Positions 18,238 through 28,400 of a stretch of DNA of 64,000 nt are shown here, one piece after another; within the stretch, counting starts at the first letter, position 1, and each line of letters begins with the position of its first letter. Source of the stretch: Sphingomonadaceae bacterium 3R27C6 (lineage in GTDB: Bacteria; Pseudomonadota; Alphaproteobacteria; Sphingomonadales; Sphingomonadaceae); NCBI GenBank assembly GCA_005503215.1, contig SCNS01000011.1, forward strand, positions 1 through 64,000, written 5' to 3'. The position numbers were made by a program, and so were the translations under genes. The notes under the pieces were generated by a model. It was not told where the DNA came from and searched no databases. It saw only the letters and a program-made list of their open reading frames with translations.

Positions 18238-18872
18238 CGTGCGGCGCCCGAAACCCCGGCAGGGGAAACTTCGCGGCGGCGGCGGAGAAGGGCGCCGCAA
18301 AGACCGAAGCCGAGCAGCATCAAGGCCCAGGTTTGCGGTTCGGGAACAGCCGGAACCGGAGTTTCTTCGCCCGGCGTTGTCGGATCGCCGGGAGTAACCG
18401 CCGTCGTCCCTGGAGGAACTACCGTGCCGATGCCGCCAGGAAATCCGGAAACAGGGTCAGATGTGGCGGTGGGACTGCCGATCTCACCAAGCGGTAACAA
18501 GCCCGAGCCCGGCGGGGAAGTCACGTCCGTCGGCGCGGGAGGACCAGCAGTCAGTTCCTTCACCGAGTCCTCGGGCGGAGTGTCGAAAATTTTTCCTAGC
18601 ACGCGCTGGTCGGGACCGCCCGCATTCATTCGGCGTCCAAAAAGACGGTCGGCGACCGACGGGCCTTTGCGAACCTTGCCCTTCAGAAGGTCGGTTTCAT
18701 CGCGTTCGCCCGGCGAACGTCCGACGAAGCGATCGAGCGCGTCGGATGTCTGGGCCAGCAGCGTTCCGCCATCGCCGCTCAAGGCCGGGATGGTCATCGA
18801 CATAGTCGCGAGCAGAAGCAGAGCGATTGCTGTCGCCCCCGCGCGCATCCTCGAGCCCAGAAAGATTTTCAT
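18222..18872 (-). CDS. PEPxxWA-CTERM sorting-domain protein, likely exosortase substrate
   Basis: A secreted protein of about 216 residues. The N-terminal signal segment (basic, then ATAIALLLLATMS) is followed by a charged region and a long Pro/Gly/Thr linker. The sorting tail has PEPQTWA at 177-183, a hydrophobic helix to about 196 and RRRR at 197-200. That tail is the textbook tripartite PEPxxWA-CTERM signal. Oddly, 16 further residues follow the Arg cluster, where such proteins usually end within a few residues. The mature part has no known domain. ATG 18872 is chosen because it begins the signal peptide. Confidence 0.88.
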   Translation of the reverse strand: MKIFLGSRMRAGATAIALLLLATMSMTIPALSGDGGTLLAQTSDALDRFVGRSPGERDETDLLKGKVRKGPSVADRLFGRRMNAGGPDQRVLGKIFDTPPEDSVKELTAGPPAPTDVTSPPGSGLLPLGEIGSPTATSDPVSGFPGGIGTVVPPGTTAVTPGDPTTPGEETPVPAVPEPQTWALMLLGFGLCGALLRRRREVSPAGVSGAARCDAA

Positions 18873-20318
18873 ACCGGTCACACTTCTGGCTACCGCAAAG
18901 ATTACATTTAGTGAAGATTTTTGTTTCGTCGGAGACGTGGTTAATGTCCCGGTGGGGAACAACGGAAGCGCGGGTAAGATGCTCCGACAGTGAAAGGGTG
19001 CGCAGCGTCCGGCATCCCAGTTTTGCCAATAATTGTTGCTAAACATGCGTTTAAGGCATGGTTCTCGAAAATCTTCGACACGCTTCATCACAACAACCGG
19101 CGGTTTCGTGGTCGCGTCAGAAGAAGCTATTCGAAACGGTTCGCGGCCAAAACCGGCATCTCAATTTGTAAAATATTAGTCTGGAAATTACATATTATCC
19201 CAAGCGCTTGGCGGTCTGGTCTTTCCGACTCGGCAAAACACCGCGGCGATAGCGCGCGGTCGTAATGGCGTGCCAAAGCGACGGGCCGATCGCGGCGCCA
19301 TCATCGACCCATGTGTCGATCATCGGGCATCATCAGTTCTGCATCACCGGTCAGGAAAGTGAGCGTCTTCGCGCGCTCATTTGGTTCGCATCGGTCGGAG
19401 ATACTGTGCGACGCCGCCGTGAACCGGCTTCCAGGCATACTTCGTTCATCGCCAGAACACTGACGGTTTGTGCCCGATAGTTGGTCCGCTCGACTGTTCA
19501 GGATGGCGCGGATAGCTAAATGTAAGGTGCATGGATGCGGGTTGGGCGCTCATTGCAACATGGATTCCACATGAGGCGCCGATATAGGTCAGGTGGTGGG
19601 CCGTATTTGTGAGCAAGCTTCTTCTACCCTGCGTCGCCTTGCCTTTCGCTTTCAGAGCCATTGCGGCCTGCGCCAATATTCTGGCCGACGAGACCGGCAT
19701 GCCTAGTGCGGGCATAAACTACGACTTCGTCATCCTCGCTGGAGGTCAGGGCACAAGCATTTCCCTCGTCGGCGATCTGCTGCCATCCGCTTCAAACATG
19801 TTGGCGATCAGTCTGCGCGTCATGAGTGTCTCGCATCGGCGTGGCTCCGTTCAGCGAGTTCCTATCGTCTGAGTTCCCGCGCGTCGCGCTGCGACGCCGC
19901 GTTGGAGACGGCGCGGCGTTTTGTGTTTCTATGAGAAGATATTACTGCACGCCTGATGCCTGAGCTTTTGCCGAAATCAGCCGCCCCAGCAACAGATGCC
20001 GAACGCCGCGCGACGCGCTTACGTTGAGCCCGATCCCGTCCTCTTAGGCAGGCCGCGTTCGCCTGAGAATTAGCGCACGCTATTCCAGCACGCGTTGCCA
20101 GGGCGTTCCGGGGAGGCCGCGTCGAATTTATTATATCGCTGCCATGTCGGGTCGGCGGGCTGACATCTGCCTCAGTTCGTCGGAAACTCGCCGAGAGCAG
20201 AGGTTTAGCAGCTGGACACGGGGCATTGGAACGCGCAATATATGCTGCCAACTAATTGAGATCATGACATATTCTTGTGATAAGTAGTTGTTAACTCCGT
20301 GCAGCGAATAATAACATT
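18873..20318. other. 1.4-kb stretch without a convincing protein gene
   Basis: Both strands carry only short frames with poor codon character and no domain. The best is a GTG-started frame at 19609-19872 on the plus strand (87 residues), which ends 21 bases before a terminator-like hairpin. I do not accept it as a gene, but it could mark a small RNA or a decayed gene. The end near 20240-20318 is AT-rich and probably holds the promoter of the PilZ-XRE gene. No tRNA or repeat was recognised. Confidence 0.5.
19894..19925 (+). terminator. Rho-independent terminator-like hairpin
   Basis: ACGCCGCG (19894-19901) pairs perfectly with CGCGGCGT (19912-19919) across a ten-base loop, and the sequence continues TTTGTGTTTC. 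The T-rich tail points to termination of plus-strand transcription, although no clear gene lies just upstream. Confidence 0.5.
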
Positions 20319-20993
20319 ATGGTAATTTCAGCATATCTGCAGACGCCGGTCGGCGCTTCGTCGAAACGCCGGTCTGCGCGGCGCCAGTTGCAGCTCGAAG
20401 TCCGCGGAACCGACGCTTCGGATGCGGCTATCGATGTTAAGATTCACAACATCTCCCTGTCAGGGATGCTGATCGAATGCAGTGCAGACTTGAATGTTGA
20501 CGACCAGTTTGACGTTCACCTGCCGCAAGCCGGCACTGTCCTAACGCGCGTGATTTGGTCAAGTGAGAGACTGTACGGCTGCCAGTTCGAAAAACCGATT
20601 ACGCCTGCCGCTCTCAGTGCCGCTCAGTTGCAAAGCTCAGCGGTTGGTGAAGATCCGCCTGCGGTCGGCAAATCGGCGCGCGATCATGCAGCCGACCCGC
20701 GCTTTGGCCCGAATCTGAAACGATTGCGCATAAAAAAGAAGCTGAGCCAAGCCGACATCGCTCTCGCTCTTAACGTCAGTGCGCCGTCGGTATCGGGTTG
20801 GGAAAACGGGCGTGCGCGCCCCAAGCATGACCGGATGGGCATACTGGCCGAGTTGCTGGGCGTGCCGGTCTCGCAATTGCTCGTCGACGTATCGACCGAA
20901 CCATCTCAAGAAATGATCAGCGCGGGCCGGGATCTCATCGCACGCGCAAATGGAGTCGACGCGGATCGGGTTCGCATCTTTATCGAGGTTTGA
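20319..20993 (+). CDS. PilZ-XRE fusion transcriptional regulator
   Basis: A 224-residue cytoplasmic protein that joins two domains. Residues 15-95 form a PilZ domain with both cyclic-di-GMP motifs: RxxxR (Arg17/21 or Arg18/22) and NISLSG, an (D/N)xSxxG motif, at 44-49. A linker leads to an XRE-type helix-turn-helix at about 130-188 (LSQADIALALNVSAPSVSGWENG). It probably binds DNA in a cyclic-di-GMP-dependent way, a fitting control for the nearby polysaccharide locus; both points are inference. No clear Shine-Dalgarno sequence precedes the ATG. The gene is flanked by non-coding DNA, so it is likely monocistronic. Confidence 0.85.
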   Translation: MVISAYLQTPVGASSKRRSARRQLQLEVRGTDASDAAIDVKIHNISLSGMLIECSADLNVDDQFDVHLPQAGTVLTRVIWSSERLYGCQFEKPITPAALSAAQLQSSAVGEDPPAVGKSARDHAADPRFGPNLKRLRIKKKLSQADIALALNVSAPSVSGWENGRARPKHDRMGILAELLGVPVSQLLVDVSTEPSQEMISAGRDLIARANGVDADRVRIFIEV

Positions 20994-21196
20994 CACTGTC
21001 GCGGGCTCGGGCAATAGCGGTCGCATATTCTCCACATTGGGCCGAATGCGATCGCTACAAAGCCGCCTGATGAGTAGAACCGCACCTAAATGCTGCGAGC
21101 GCCAGTCGCGTACGCCGTAGCGCGAGAAGCCGGGCGCTTGTCGGTCGGCCGCTGTATATCGATTGTTAGGCTTCAGCCTGTCAGCCCGCGTCGCAG

Positions 21197-21886
21197 CTAA
21201 AAGGTGAAGTGCAACGGGCGGAGCGCCGATGCCGTGCGGACGAAAATGACGTCGGTTTGCACCAGGTCAATCCCGTTCGGCCGGATGAAGCCTGCGAAAT
21301 CATAAGGTGAAAAGCCCCATTTTTCCATCTGGACGAAAACCTCGGCTATCTGCGGGGCGCCTTCATTGTAAGGAAGCAGTGCGGTTTCGAGTTGCACGAC
21401 GTCGCAGCGCTCTAGAATTTTCAGGCCGCCGGACAGCACGTCGAGTTCCGCGCCCTGGACATCGATTTTGATGAACAGTTTTTCCCCGTTCTGTCCCGCC
21501 GCCTCATCCAAAGTCTGCGTCGTCATTAACTTTTCGTGGCGCGCGACATTGCTGTTCTCCGCGCGCATCGAGGACCCTGTCTCCATCTCGTAAAATGGGA
21601 CCTGCGAACCGCCGGTAGGACCGAGGAGAGCCGACACGAGCGTCACGCCGGGAAGTTCGCGGCAAACCGCCTCGAGCGCGGCCTTTTTCCCTTCTTGGGC
21701 TTCTATCATGGTAACAGGCGAGGTTTCGAATACGCCGCGCACGAGGCGCGTCCAGTCGCCTTCATAGGCACCAACGTCGATGATACGACCGGGGGTAAAG
21801 CCTTTCGCTTTTAACCTTCCGTAGGCGGCGATTTCCGGCGATGGGGGAGCATGTATGCCCAACACTCGCTTAAGCAGGCTGCGCAT
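21197..21886 (-). CDS. FkbM-family SAM-dependent methyltransferase
   Basis: A 229-residue methyltransferase. The SAM-binding motif I is IIDVGAYEGDWT near residues 34-45, and the acidic end of strand 2 (MIEAQE) follows. The FkbM signature KIDVQGAELDVLSGG lies near residues 138-152, and the product ends with FVRTASALR. Such enzymes O-methylate sugars or small metabolites; near a polysaccharide locus a sugar substrate is plausible but not shown. I start at ATG 21886, which has GGAG nine bases upstream, instead of a TTG at 21919. Confidence 0.85.
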   Translation of the reverse strand: MRSLLKRVLGIHAPPSPEIAAYGRLKAKGFTPGRIIDVGAYEGDWTRLVRGVFETSPVTMIEAQEGKKAALEAVCRELPGVTLVSALLGPTGGSQVPFYEMETGSSMRAENSNVARHEKLMTTQTLDEAAGQNGEKLFIKIDVQGAELDVLSGGLKILERCDVVQLETALLPYNEGAPQIAEVFVQMEKWGFSPYDFAGFIRPNGIDLVQTDVIFVRTASALRPLHFTF

Positions 21887-21939
21887 GACATCGCACTCCA
21901 ATATAAGGGGAAGGTCCAAGAGTCGCCTTCCATGACGGG

Positions 21940-21963
21940 CGGCCCCGCGGGTGAGCGGGGCCG
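21940..21963 (-). terminator. GC-rich hairpin downstream of the acyltransferase gene
   Basis: CGGCCCCGC (21940-21948) pairs perfectly with GCGGGGCCG (21955-21963) across a six-base loop. It lies about 90 bases after the stop of the acyltransferase gene and just before the FkbM gene. There is no T-run, so it may be a Rho-dependent pause or an RNA-stability element instead of an intrinsic terminator. Confidence 0.4.
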
Positions 21964-22050
21964 ACGTCCAAAGCTGCCTTCAGTATTTGACGAGTTGGCA
22001 TCATGCTAGTCCCGCAGCGGACTCGCGTACCAGCGCCGAACTTGCACCAC

Positions 22051-23109
22051 TCAATTTAGCCTCGAGCGTTGATCCACCGCCGCGGCGGCTTTGTGGCCCT
22101 CAGCCGCCGCGCCATCGCGAGGCCTGGTGAGCTGGCGTCCCAATGCGTTCCAGCGCCGCTCAAAATGAAATGTCGACAAGTGGGCCGAGGCAAAGGTTGC
22201 GGTGAGCAACAGCGGACGCTTCGCATATTTTACGAGCGTGTCCCCGGTGCCGAGCCATGTGTGAACGAATATGCCGTGAAACACGTAAAGCGCGTAAGAT
22301 GTTTGAGCGACATAAATGACCGGACGCCACTCCGAGAGATGACGAAGCCATCCCGGCGCGTAGTAGAGCGATGTGCCGATGAGCAGCGCCGACAGATAAG
22401 GGCGCAGATAGGGTAATAAGCCCGTGCGCATGTCGGCGCTGGCAAATAGCAGCGGAAGCAGGAAGTAGATGCTGGGTAGCGAAATCAATTTGCGAGTTCG
22501 CTCGCCTAGCCATCCTTCATAAATCAGGGCCAGTGTCGCACCGGCGAGTATCTCATCGCCGCGGAACCATGTCACGATCGTGATCGGCTGCTCCCAATAT
22601 ATCCGGGCGCATGTGATAAGGATGCAAATCAATGGTATGGCGAAGAGTGCGCGCTTTCCGCCAACTGCGACGAGCAGCGCGATGGAGAGGTAAAACTGTA
22701 CCTCCATGCACAAGCTCCAGAAATGCTCTCCCGGCTCGACCAGCGAGGCGGGCGGAAGATTGGCGGCAAAGAACATATTTCCCGCAACTTCCTCTGCCGT
22801 GACGTCGCGGGCGATAAGGAACGCGAGAAACATGCCCAGCCACCCCAGTGGCACGATGCGAAGCAGCCGGCGGATCAGAAAACGGCGGATATTGCCGTCT
22901 TCAATAAGGAAGCGCGTAATCAGGAAGCCGGACAGGGTGAAAAACATCACCATCCCCGTCGCCGCTACAGGCGCGTTGAGTTGCCATGCGCTTGGCCCCA
23001 TCGGGAAGAGATGACCGAGGATGACGAGGGTGATGCTGAGCGCGCGCCAGCCGTCCAGCATTGGCAAGTGCTGTAGCGCTGTCCTTTCAACTCCCCCACG
23101 GGCTTTCAT
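22051..23109 (-). CDS. Acyltransferase family 3 membrane protein (OafA/YrhL-like)
   Basis: A 352-residue integral membrane O-acyltransferase with about ten membrane helices. The catalytic histidine is probably His33 in the first helix (LVILGHLFP), with the LDGWRALS opening typical of the family and RRLLRIVPL near residue 80. It should acetylate or otherwise acylate a surface sugar, using an acyl donor from the cytoplasm. The C-terminal 25 residues are charged and cytoplasmic. It may form a decoration pair with the FkbM methyltransferase 164 bases downstream, although a hairpin separates them. Confidence 0.88.
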   Translation of the reverse strand: MKARGGVERTALQHLPMLDGWRALSITLVILGHLFPMGPSAWQLNAPVAATGMVMFFTLSGFLITRFLIEDGNIRRFLIRRLLRIVPLGWLGMFLAFLIARDVTAEEVAGNMFFAANLPPASLVEPGEHFWSLCMEVQFYLSIALLVAVGGKRALFAIPLICILITCARIYWEQPITIVTWFRGDEILAGATLALIYEGWLGERTRKLISLPSIYFLLPLLFASADMRTGLLPYLRPYLSALLIGTSLYYAPGWLRHLSEWRPVIYVAQTSYALYVFHGIFVHTWLGTGDTLVKYAKRPLLLTATFASAHLSTFHFERRWNALGRQLTRPRDGAAAEGHKAAAAVDQRSRLN

Positions 23110-23737
23110 CAGGATATCCCACCATAGCTGACGCGCTTGATGCTAGGCGGATCGCGGAAAGTGTCCAGCGTGTTAACCGAAAATCGATCGCATCGTATCG
23201 GCACATCTTTGCGGGGTGCAGCCAGCTTGTGATTCGGACGGTGATAAGTCATAAGAATTAGCGAGCATTCTTGAGAGAAGAAGACTCGAACCACCCCGAA
23301 AAAAACGTTGTAGGCCACCCTTTGGGCCATCATTATGTCCAAAATGGATAAAGAAAAAACATATCAAAATCATAGGCTTAGTTATGGATTCCGGCCAGGG
23401 GCACCAATAACGCTTGATTTCGATGAAGCATGACATCGAGCCGGCGAGTGCGGCCGGCTCCGCAAGGTGCATCGATCCGCCAACAGCGCGAAATGGAAAC
23501 CGGTTGCGAGCGGCGAGGATGCCGACAGCGTCAGCTTGGTCGTCGGGGTGAATCCGTGGTTCTAGCCTCGCCCGGCGCGGGTCGATTGGGCTAGAGAATT
23601 AGAAATAGAAGAGAAATGCTTGCGATCCGGGGCGATTTGATATTGTCTCGCCCGGAAATTATGCCCATTCAATACATTATGATCTCACCGGTTTCACATG
23701 TGAAAATACCGGGGTTTCAACAGTTTTGAGGGGGCGC
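23110..23737. other. Intergenic region of about 630 bases
   Basis: I see no credible protein gene on either strand. The composition is more AT-rich than the surroundings in places. The right end holds the presumed promoter and operator of the efflux operon. A 22-codon frame starting at ATG 23661 ends at TGA 23727-23729 just before the NodT start; it could be a leader peptide, but nothing else supports it. Confidence 0.5.
23678..23705 (+). promoter_or_regulatory. Candidate -10 element and perfect palindromic operator for the efflux operon
   Basis: TATGAT (23678-23683) is a good -10 match. Eight bases further is the perfect 14-base palindrome TTTCACATGTGAAA (23692-23705), which would cover the transcription start, about 33 bases before the NodT ATG. 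This geometry is typical of repression by a TetR- or MarR-like dimer. No matching -35 hexamer is clear, and no such repressor is encoded next to the operon. Confidence 0.45.
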
Positions 23738-25150
23738 ATGCGAAAAGCTGGAACGCATTGGCTGCTCGTTACGGCCCTTGCCGGCGGGCTTGCGGCCTGC
23801 GCCCCGACGGCGATGCGGACCGCGCCGCAGCCCGCCATCGCCTTGCCTGACCATTGGTCCGGCGACGCGCAGGCGCTTCCGGCGGATGCCGTGCGATACT
23901 GGACCCGGCTGAACGACCCGCTGGTCGACCGCCATGTCGAACGCGCGCTGGCGAACAACCGCGACATCGCACAGGCGGCCGCGCGCGTGGCGCAGGCGCG
24001 CGCCGGCGTACGCGCCGCGCGTGCCAGCTTCCTGCCGCAGATCGACGCCTCGGGCGGCGTCCGGCGCAACGTCGGCGACCTCGCCGATGACCGGCTGCAA
24101 TTCTCGCTCGGCGCCGATGCGCAGTGGGAAATCGACCTGTTCGGCCGGATCGGCAACAGTGTCGCGGCGTCGCGCGCCGATCTTGCAGCGGCGGGTTATG
24201 GCCTTGCCGACGTGCGGCGGCTGATCGCGGGGCAGGTGGCGCAGACGACGGTGTCGGCGCGCGCGCTCGCCGTGCAGCGCGTGATCGCGCGCGAAACGCT
24301 GACAATCCAGGACGAAAATCTACAGATCGCGCGCTGGCGTCTGCAGGCGGGTCTCGTGTCGAGCCTCGACGTCGAGCAGGCGGCCGCGCAGCGCGCGCAG
24401 ACGGCGGCGAGCATCCCCGCACTCGAGCGCGATTTCGCGCAGGCGGCAAACACGATTTCGACCTTGATCGGCGAACCGCCCGGCGCAGTGCGGGCTGCGC
24501 TGGAAGCTGACGCCCGCCCGATCCCCGTTCCGCCCGACGCCACGGGGCTCGACACGCCCGCGGCGATCCTGCGGGGCCGGCCCGACGTGCGGCAGGCCGA
24601 AGCCGCGCTGCTCGCCGATACCGCGCGCATCGGCGTCGCGCGCGCGCAATTGCTGCCGCTCGTGCGGCTGACGGGCAATATCGGGACCTCGTCGTTCGGG
24701 ATCGGCAATCTGTTCGATGTCGTTACCGGCGGGTTGTTCGCCGGGGTCAGCCAGCTCATCTTTGACGGCGGGCGCGCCCGCGCGCAGGTTGCCGGGGCCG
24801 AGGCGGCGGCGCGGGCATCGCTCGCGGTGTGGGAGAAGGCGATCCTCGGCGCGCTCGAGGATGTGGAAAGCGCGGCGGTCGCGTTGACCGCGGCGCGCGA
24901 GCGCGTCGTCCTTTTCGGCACGGCGCTCGAGGCCGCGAACAACGCCGCCTTGCTCGCGCGCAGCCAATATCAATCGGGGCTGATCGATTTCCAGACTTTG
25001 CTGACGGCCGAGAGCCAGCTGCTCGGCGCGCGCAACGCGCTTACCGCCAGCGAGGCCGAGCGTGCCAACGCCTTCATCGTGCTGAACCAGGCGCTCGGCG
25101 GCGGGGCGATAGACACGGATTTGGGTCCGGATAGGGGATTGCCAGAATGA
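23738..25150 (+). CDS. NodT/OprM-type outer-membrane efflux lipoprotein
   Basis: Outer-membrane channel of a tripartite pump, about 470 residues. The signal peptide ends in a lipobox (LAACAP). Two OEP repeats follow, with the long coiled-coil helices of the TolC family: RALANNRDIAQAAARVAQAR near residue 70 and RSQYQSGLIDFQTLL near the end. The GRPDVRQAEAAL segment near the middle is a strong family signature. ATG 23738 is preferred to a TTG four codons earlier; AGGGGG precedes it. It overlaps the adaptor gene by four bases, the first of three coupled junctions. Confidence 0.92.
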   Translation: MRKAGTHWLLVTALAGGLAACAPTAMRTAPQPAIALPDHWSGDAQALPADAVRYWTRLNDPLVDRHVERALANNRDIAQAAARVAQARAGVRAARASFLPQIDASGGVRRNVGDLADDRLQFSLGADAQWEIDLFGRIGNSVAASRADLAAAGYGLADVRRLIAGQVAQTTVSARALAVQRVIARETLTIQDENLQIARWRLQAGLVSSLDVEQAAAQRAQTAASIPALERDFAQAANTISTLIGEPPGAVRAALEADARPIPVPPDATGLDTPAAILRGRPDVRQAEAALLADTARIGVARAQLLPLVRLTGNIGTSSFGIGNLFDVVTGGLFAGVSQLIFDGGRARAQVAGAEAAARASLAVWEKAILGALEDVESAAVALTAARERVVLFGTALEAANNAALLARSQYQSGLIDFQTLLTAESQLLGARNALTASEAERANAFIVLNQALGGGAIDTDLGPDRGLPE

Positions 25151-26457
25151 CCGATGCCGCGACGCCGCCGCAGGAGCTCGACGAATTCCTCGGCGCCAAG
25201 CCCCGCCCGCGCTGGCGGCGCTGGATGAAATTTTGGCTGCCGGCGTTGCTGGTGCTTGTGGTGCTGCTCGGCGTCGCGACCTGCGCGAGCGGGGGCGGCG
25301 AACCGAAATATATCACCGAGGCGGTCGCGCAGCGATCGCTGGTGCTCAGCGTGACGGCAACGGGCAATCTGCGCCCGACGAACCAGGTCGAGGTCGGGTC
25401 CGAAGTGTCGGGCAAGATCGACCATATCTATGTCGACGTGAACGACCGCGTGACGCAGGGGCAGGTGCTGGCACAGATCAACACCGATGTGATCGAGGAT
25501 CAGATCACGCAGGCGCAGGCCAATCTGAACGCTGCGCGCGCGCAGGTGGCGCAGGCGCAGGCGACGCTCGACGTCGACCGCGCGCAGCTCGCGCGGCTGG
25601 AGAATGTCTTCCGCATCTCGGGCGGCAAGGTGCCGTCGCAGGTCGAGTTCGATCAGGCGAAGGGCGCGGTCAAACGCGACGTCGCAGGCGTCGCGGCGGC
25701 GAATGCGAACGTCCGCGCGGTCGAGGCACAGTTGTCCTCCGCGATCACCAACCGCAACCGCGCGGTGATCCGCTCGCCGGTCTCGGGCGTCGTGCTCGCG
25801 CGGCAGGTCGAACCGGGGCAGACCGTCGCGGCGAGCTTCAACACCCCGACTTTGTTCATCCTCGCCGAGGATCTGTCGGCGATGCAGCTTCGTGTCGAAA
25901 TCGACGAGGCCGATGTCGGGCAGGTGCGCGAGGGGCAGGGGGCGAGCTTCACCGTCGACGCCTATCCGGGCCGCCGCTTCCCCGCGCGCGTCGAGCGCGT
26001 CGATCAGGCATCGAGCAACACCGCGTCGCAGGCGAGCCAGCAGGCGACCGCCGCGACCGCGGGCAGCAATGCCGTCGTCAGTTACGAGGCGCGCCTCGCC
26101 GTCGCCAATGCCGAGGGCGTGTTGCGGCCGGGGATGACCGCCACCGCGACGATCGCGACCGGAAGCACTGGCAAACAGCTTCTGGTGCCCAATGGCGCGC
26201 TGCGCTTCCAGCCCGACGCGAAGGAGAAGGGCGAGGCGAGCGTGCTCAACCCCGAAATCGGGCTTGAGCAGAACGAGCAGCGCGCGACGATCGGCGCGGG
26301 CAGCCGGCAGCGCGTCTGGGTGCTGGAGGCCGACGGCAAGCTGAAGCCGATCGATGTCGTCACGGGCGAGAGCGACGGGCGCCTGACCGCGGTGACGTCG
26401 AAGCAATTGCGCGCGGGCATGAAGGTCGTGACGGGCAAGGCGGCCGCGCCCCAGTGA
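25147..26457 (+). CDS. MacA-like periplasmic adaptor of a tripartite ABC efflux pump
   Basis: A 436-residue membrane-fusion protein. It has one N-terminal membrane helix at about 30-47, a lipoyl half-motif (VEVGSEVSGKIDHIYVDVND near residue 80), a long alpha-helical hairpin at about 115-205, the second lipoyl half (AVIRSPVSGVVLAR) and a beta-barrel domain. A Ser/Gln/Ala-rich insert lies near residues 285-305. It should link the inner-membrane ABC permease to the NodT channel. ATGA overlaps join it to both neighbours. Confidence 0.9.
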   Translation: MTDAATPPQELDEFLGAKPRPRWRRWMKFWLPALLVLVVLLGVATCASGGGEPKYITEAVAQRSLVLSVTATGNLRPTNQVEVGSEVSGKIDHIYVDVNDRVTQGQVLAQINTDVIEDQITQAQANLNAARAQVAQAQATLDVDRAQLARLENVFRISGGKVPSQVEFDQAKGAVKRDVAGVAAANANVRAVEAQLSSAITNRNRAVIRSPVSGVVLARQVEPGQTVAASFNTPTLFILAEDLSAMQLRVEIDEADVGQVREGQGASFTVDAYPGRRFPARVERVDQASSNTASQASQQATAATAGSNAVVSYEARLAVANAEGVLRPGMTATATIATGSTGKQLLVPNGALRFQPDAKEKGEASVLNPEIGLEQNEQRATIGAGSRQRVWVLEADGKLKPIDVVTGESDGRLTAVTSKQLRAGMKVVTGKAAAPQ

Positions 26458-27184
26458 CCCGCGACCCGTCCTCGACGCCGCCGCTGATCGAGCTGGAGGG
26501 CATTACCAAGACCTTCGGTAAGGGCGAGGCGGCTTTTCAGGCGCTGAAGGGCGTCGACATGCGCGTCGAGCGGGGCGATTTCGTCGCGGTGATGGGGCCT
26601 TCGGGGTCGGGCAAGTCGACGACGATGAACGTCCTCGGCTGCCTCGACGTGCCGACGAGCGGCATATTCCGCTTTCGCGGGGTCGAGGTGCAGGCGCTCG
26701 ACCGCGACCAGCGCAGCCTTTTGCGCCGCCGCTATCTCGGCTTCGTGTTTCAGGGCTTCAACCTGCTCGCGCGCACGACGGCGGTCGAAAATGTCGAGCT
26801 GCCCTTGCTTTATCGCGGCGAGAAGAAGGCGGTGCGCCATGCCGCGGCGATGCGCGCGCTCGATCAGGTTGGGCTCGCGCCATGGGCCGATCATACGCCC
26901 GCCGAACTGTCGGGCGGCCAGCAACAGCGCGTCGCCATCGCGCGCGCGCTCGTCACCGAGCCCGCGGTGCTGCTCGCCGACGAGCCGACGGGCAATCTCG
27001 ATACCGAACGCTCGATCGAGATCATGCAATTGCTTACCCGGCTCAACGGCGAGGGCATCACGATCCTGATGGTGACGCACGAGGAAGAAATGGCCTCTTT
27101 CGCGCGCACCGTGGTGCGGTTCCGCGACGGGCTGGTCGAAAGCGTCGAGCATCGCGCCCGCGCTGTCGCCGGGGAGGCTGGCTG

Positions 27185-27185
<1 letters not shown>
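26454..27185 (+). CDS. MacB/LolD-type ABC transporter ATPase
   Basis: Cytoplasmic ATPase subunit of 243 residues. Walker A is GPSGSGKST at 48-56, the Q-loop is FVFQGFNLL near 98-105, the ABC signature LSGGQQQR is at 152-159, Walker B VLLADEP is at 172-178 and the switch histidine is His209. E. coli MacB fuses this domain to the permease; here the two are separate genes. The GTG start overlaps the adaptor stop by four bases. It powers the pump or mechanotransmission by the next gene product. Confidence 0.93.
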
Positions 27186-28393
<1,208 letters not shown>

Positions 28394-28400
28394 CGGCGCG

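Noticed and set aside
19609..19872. An 87-codon GTG-started frame before a terminator
   Set aside because: No domain, no clear ribosome site and weak codon character; kept only as part of the intergenic note.
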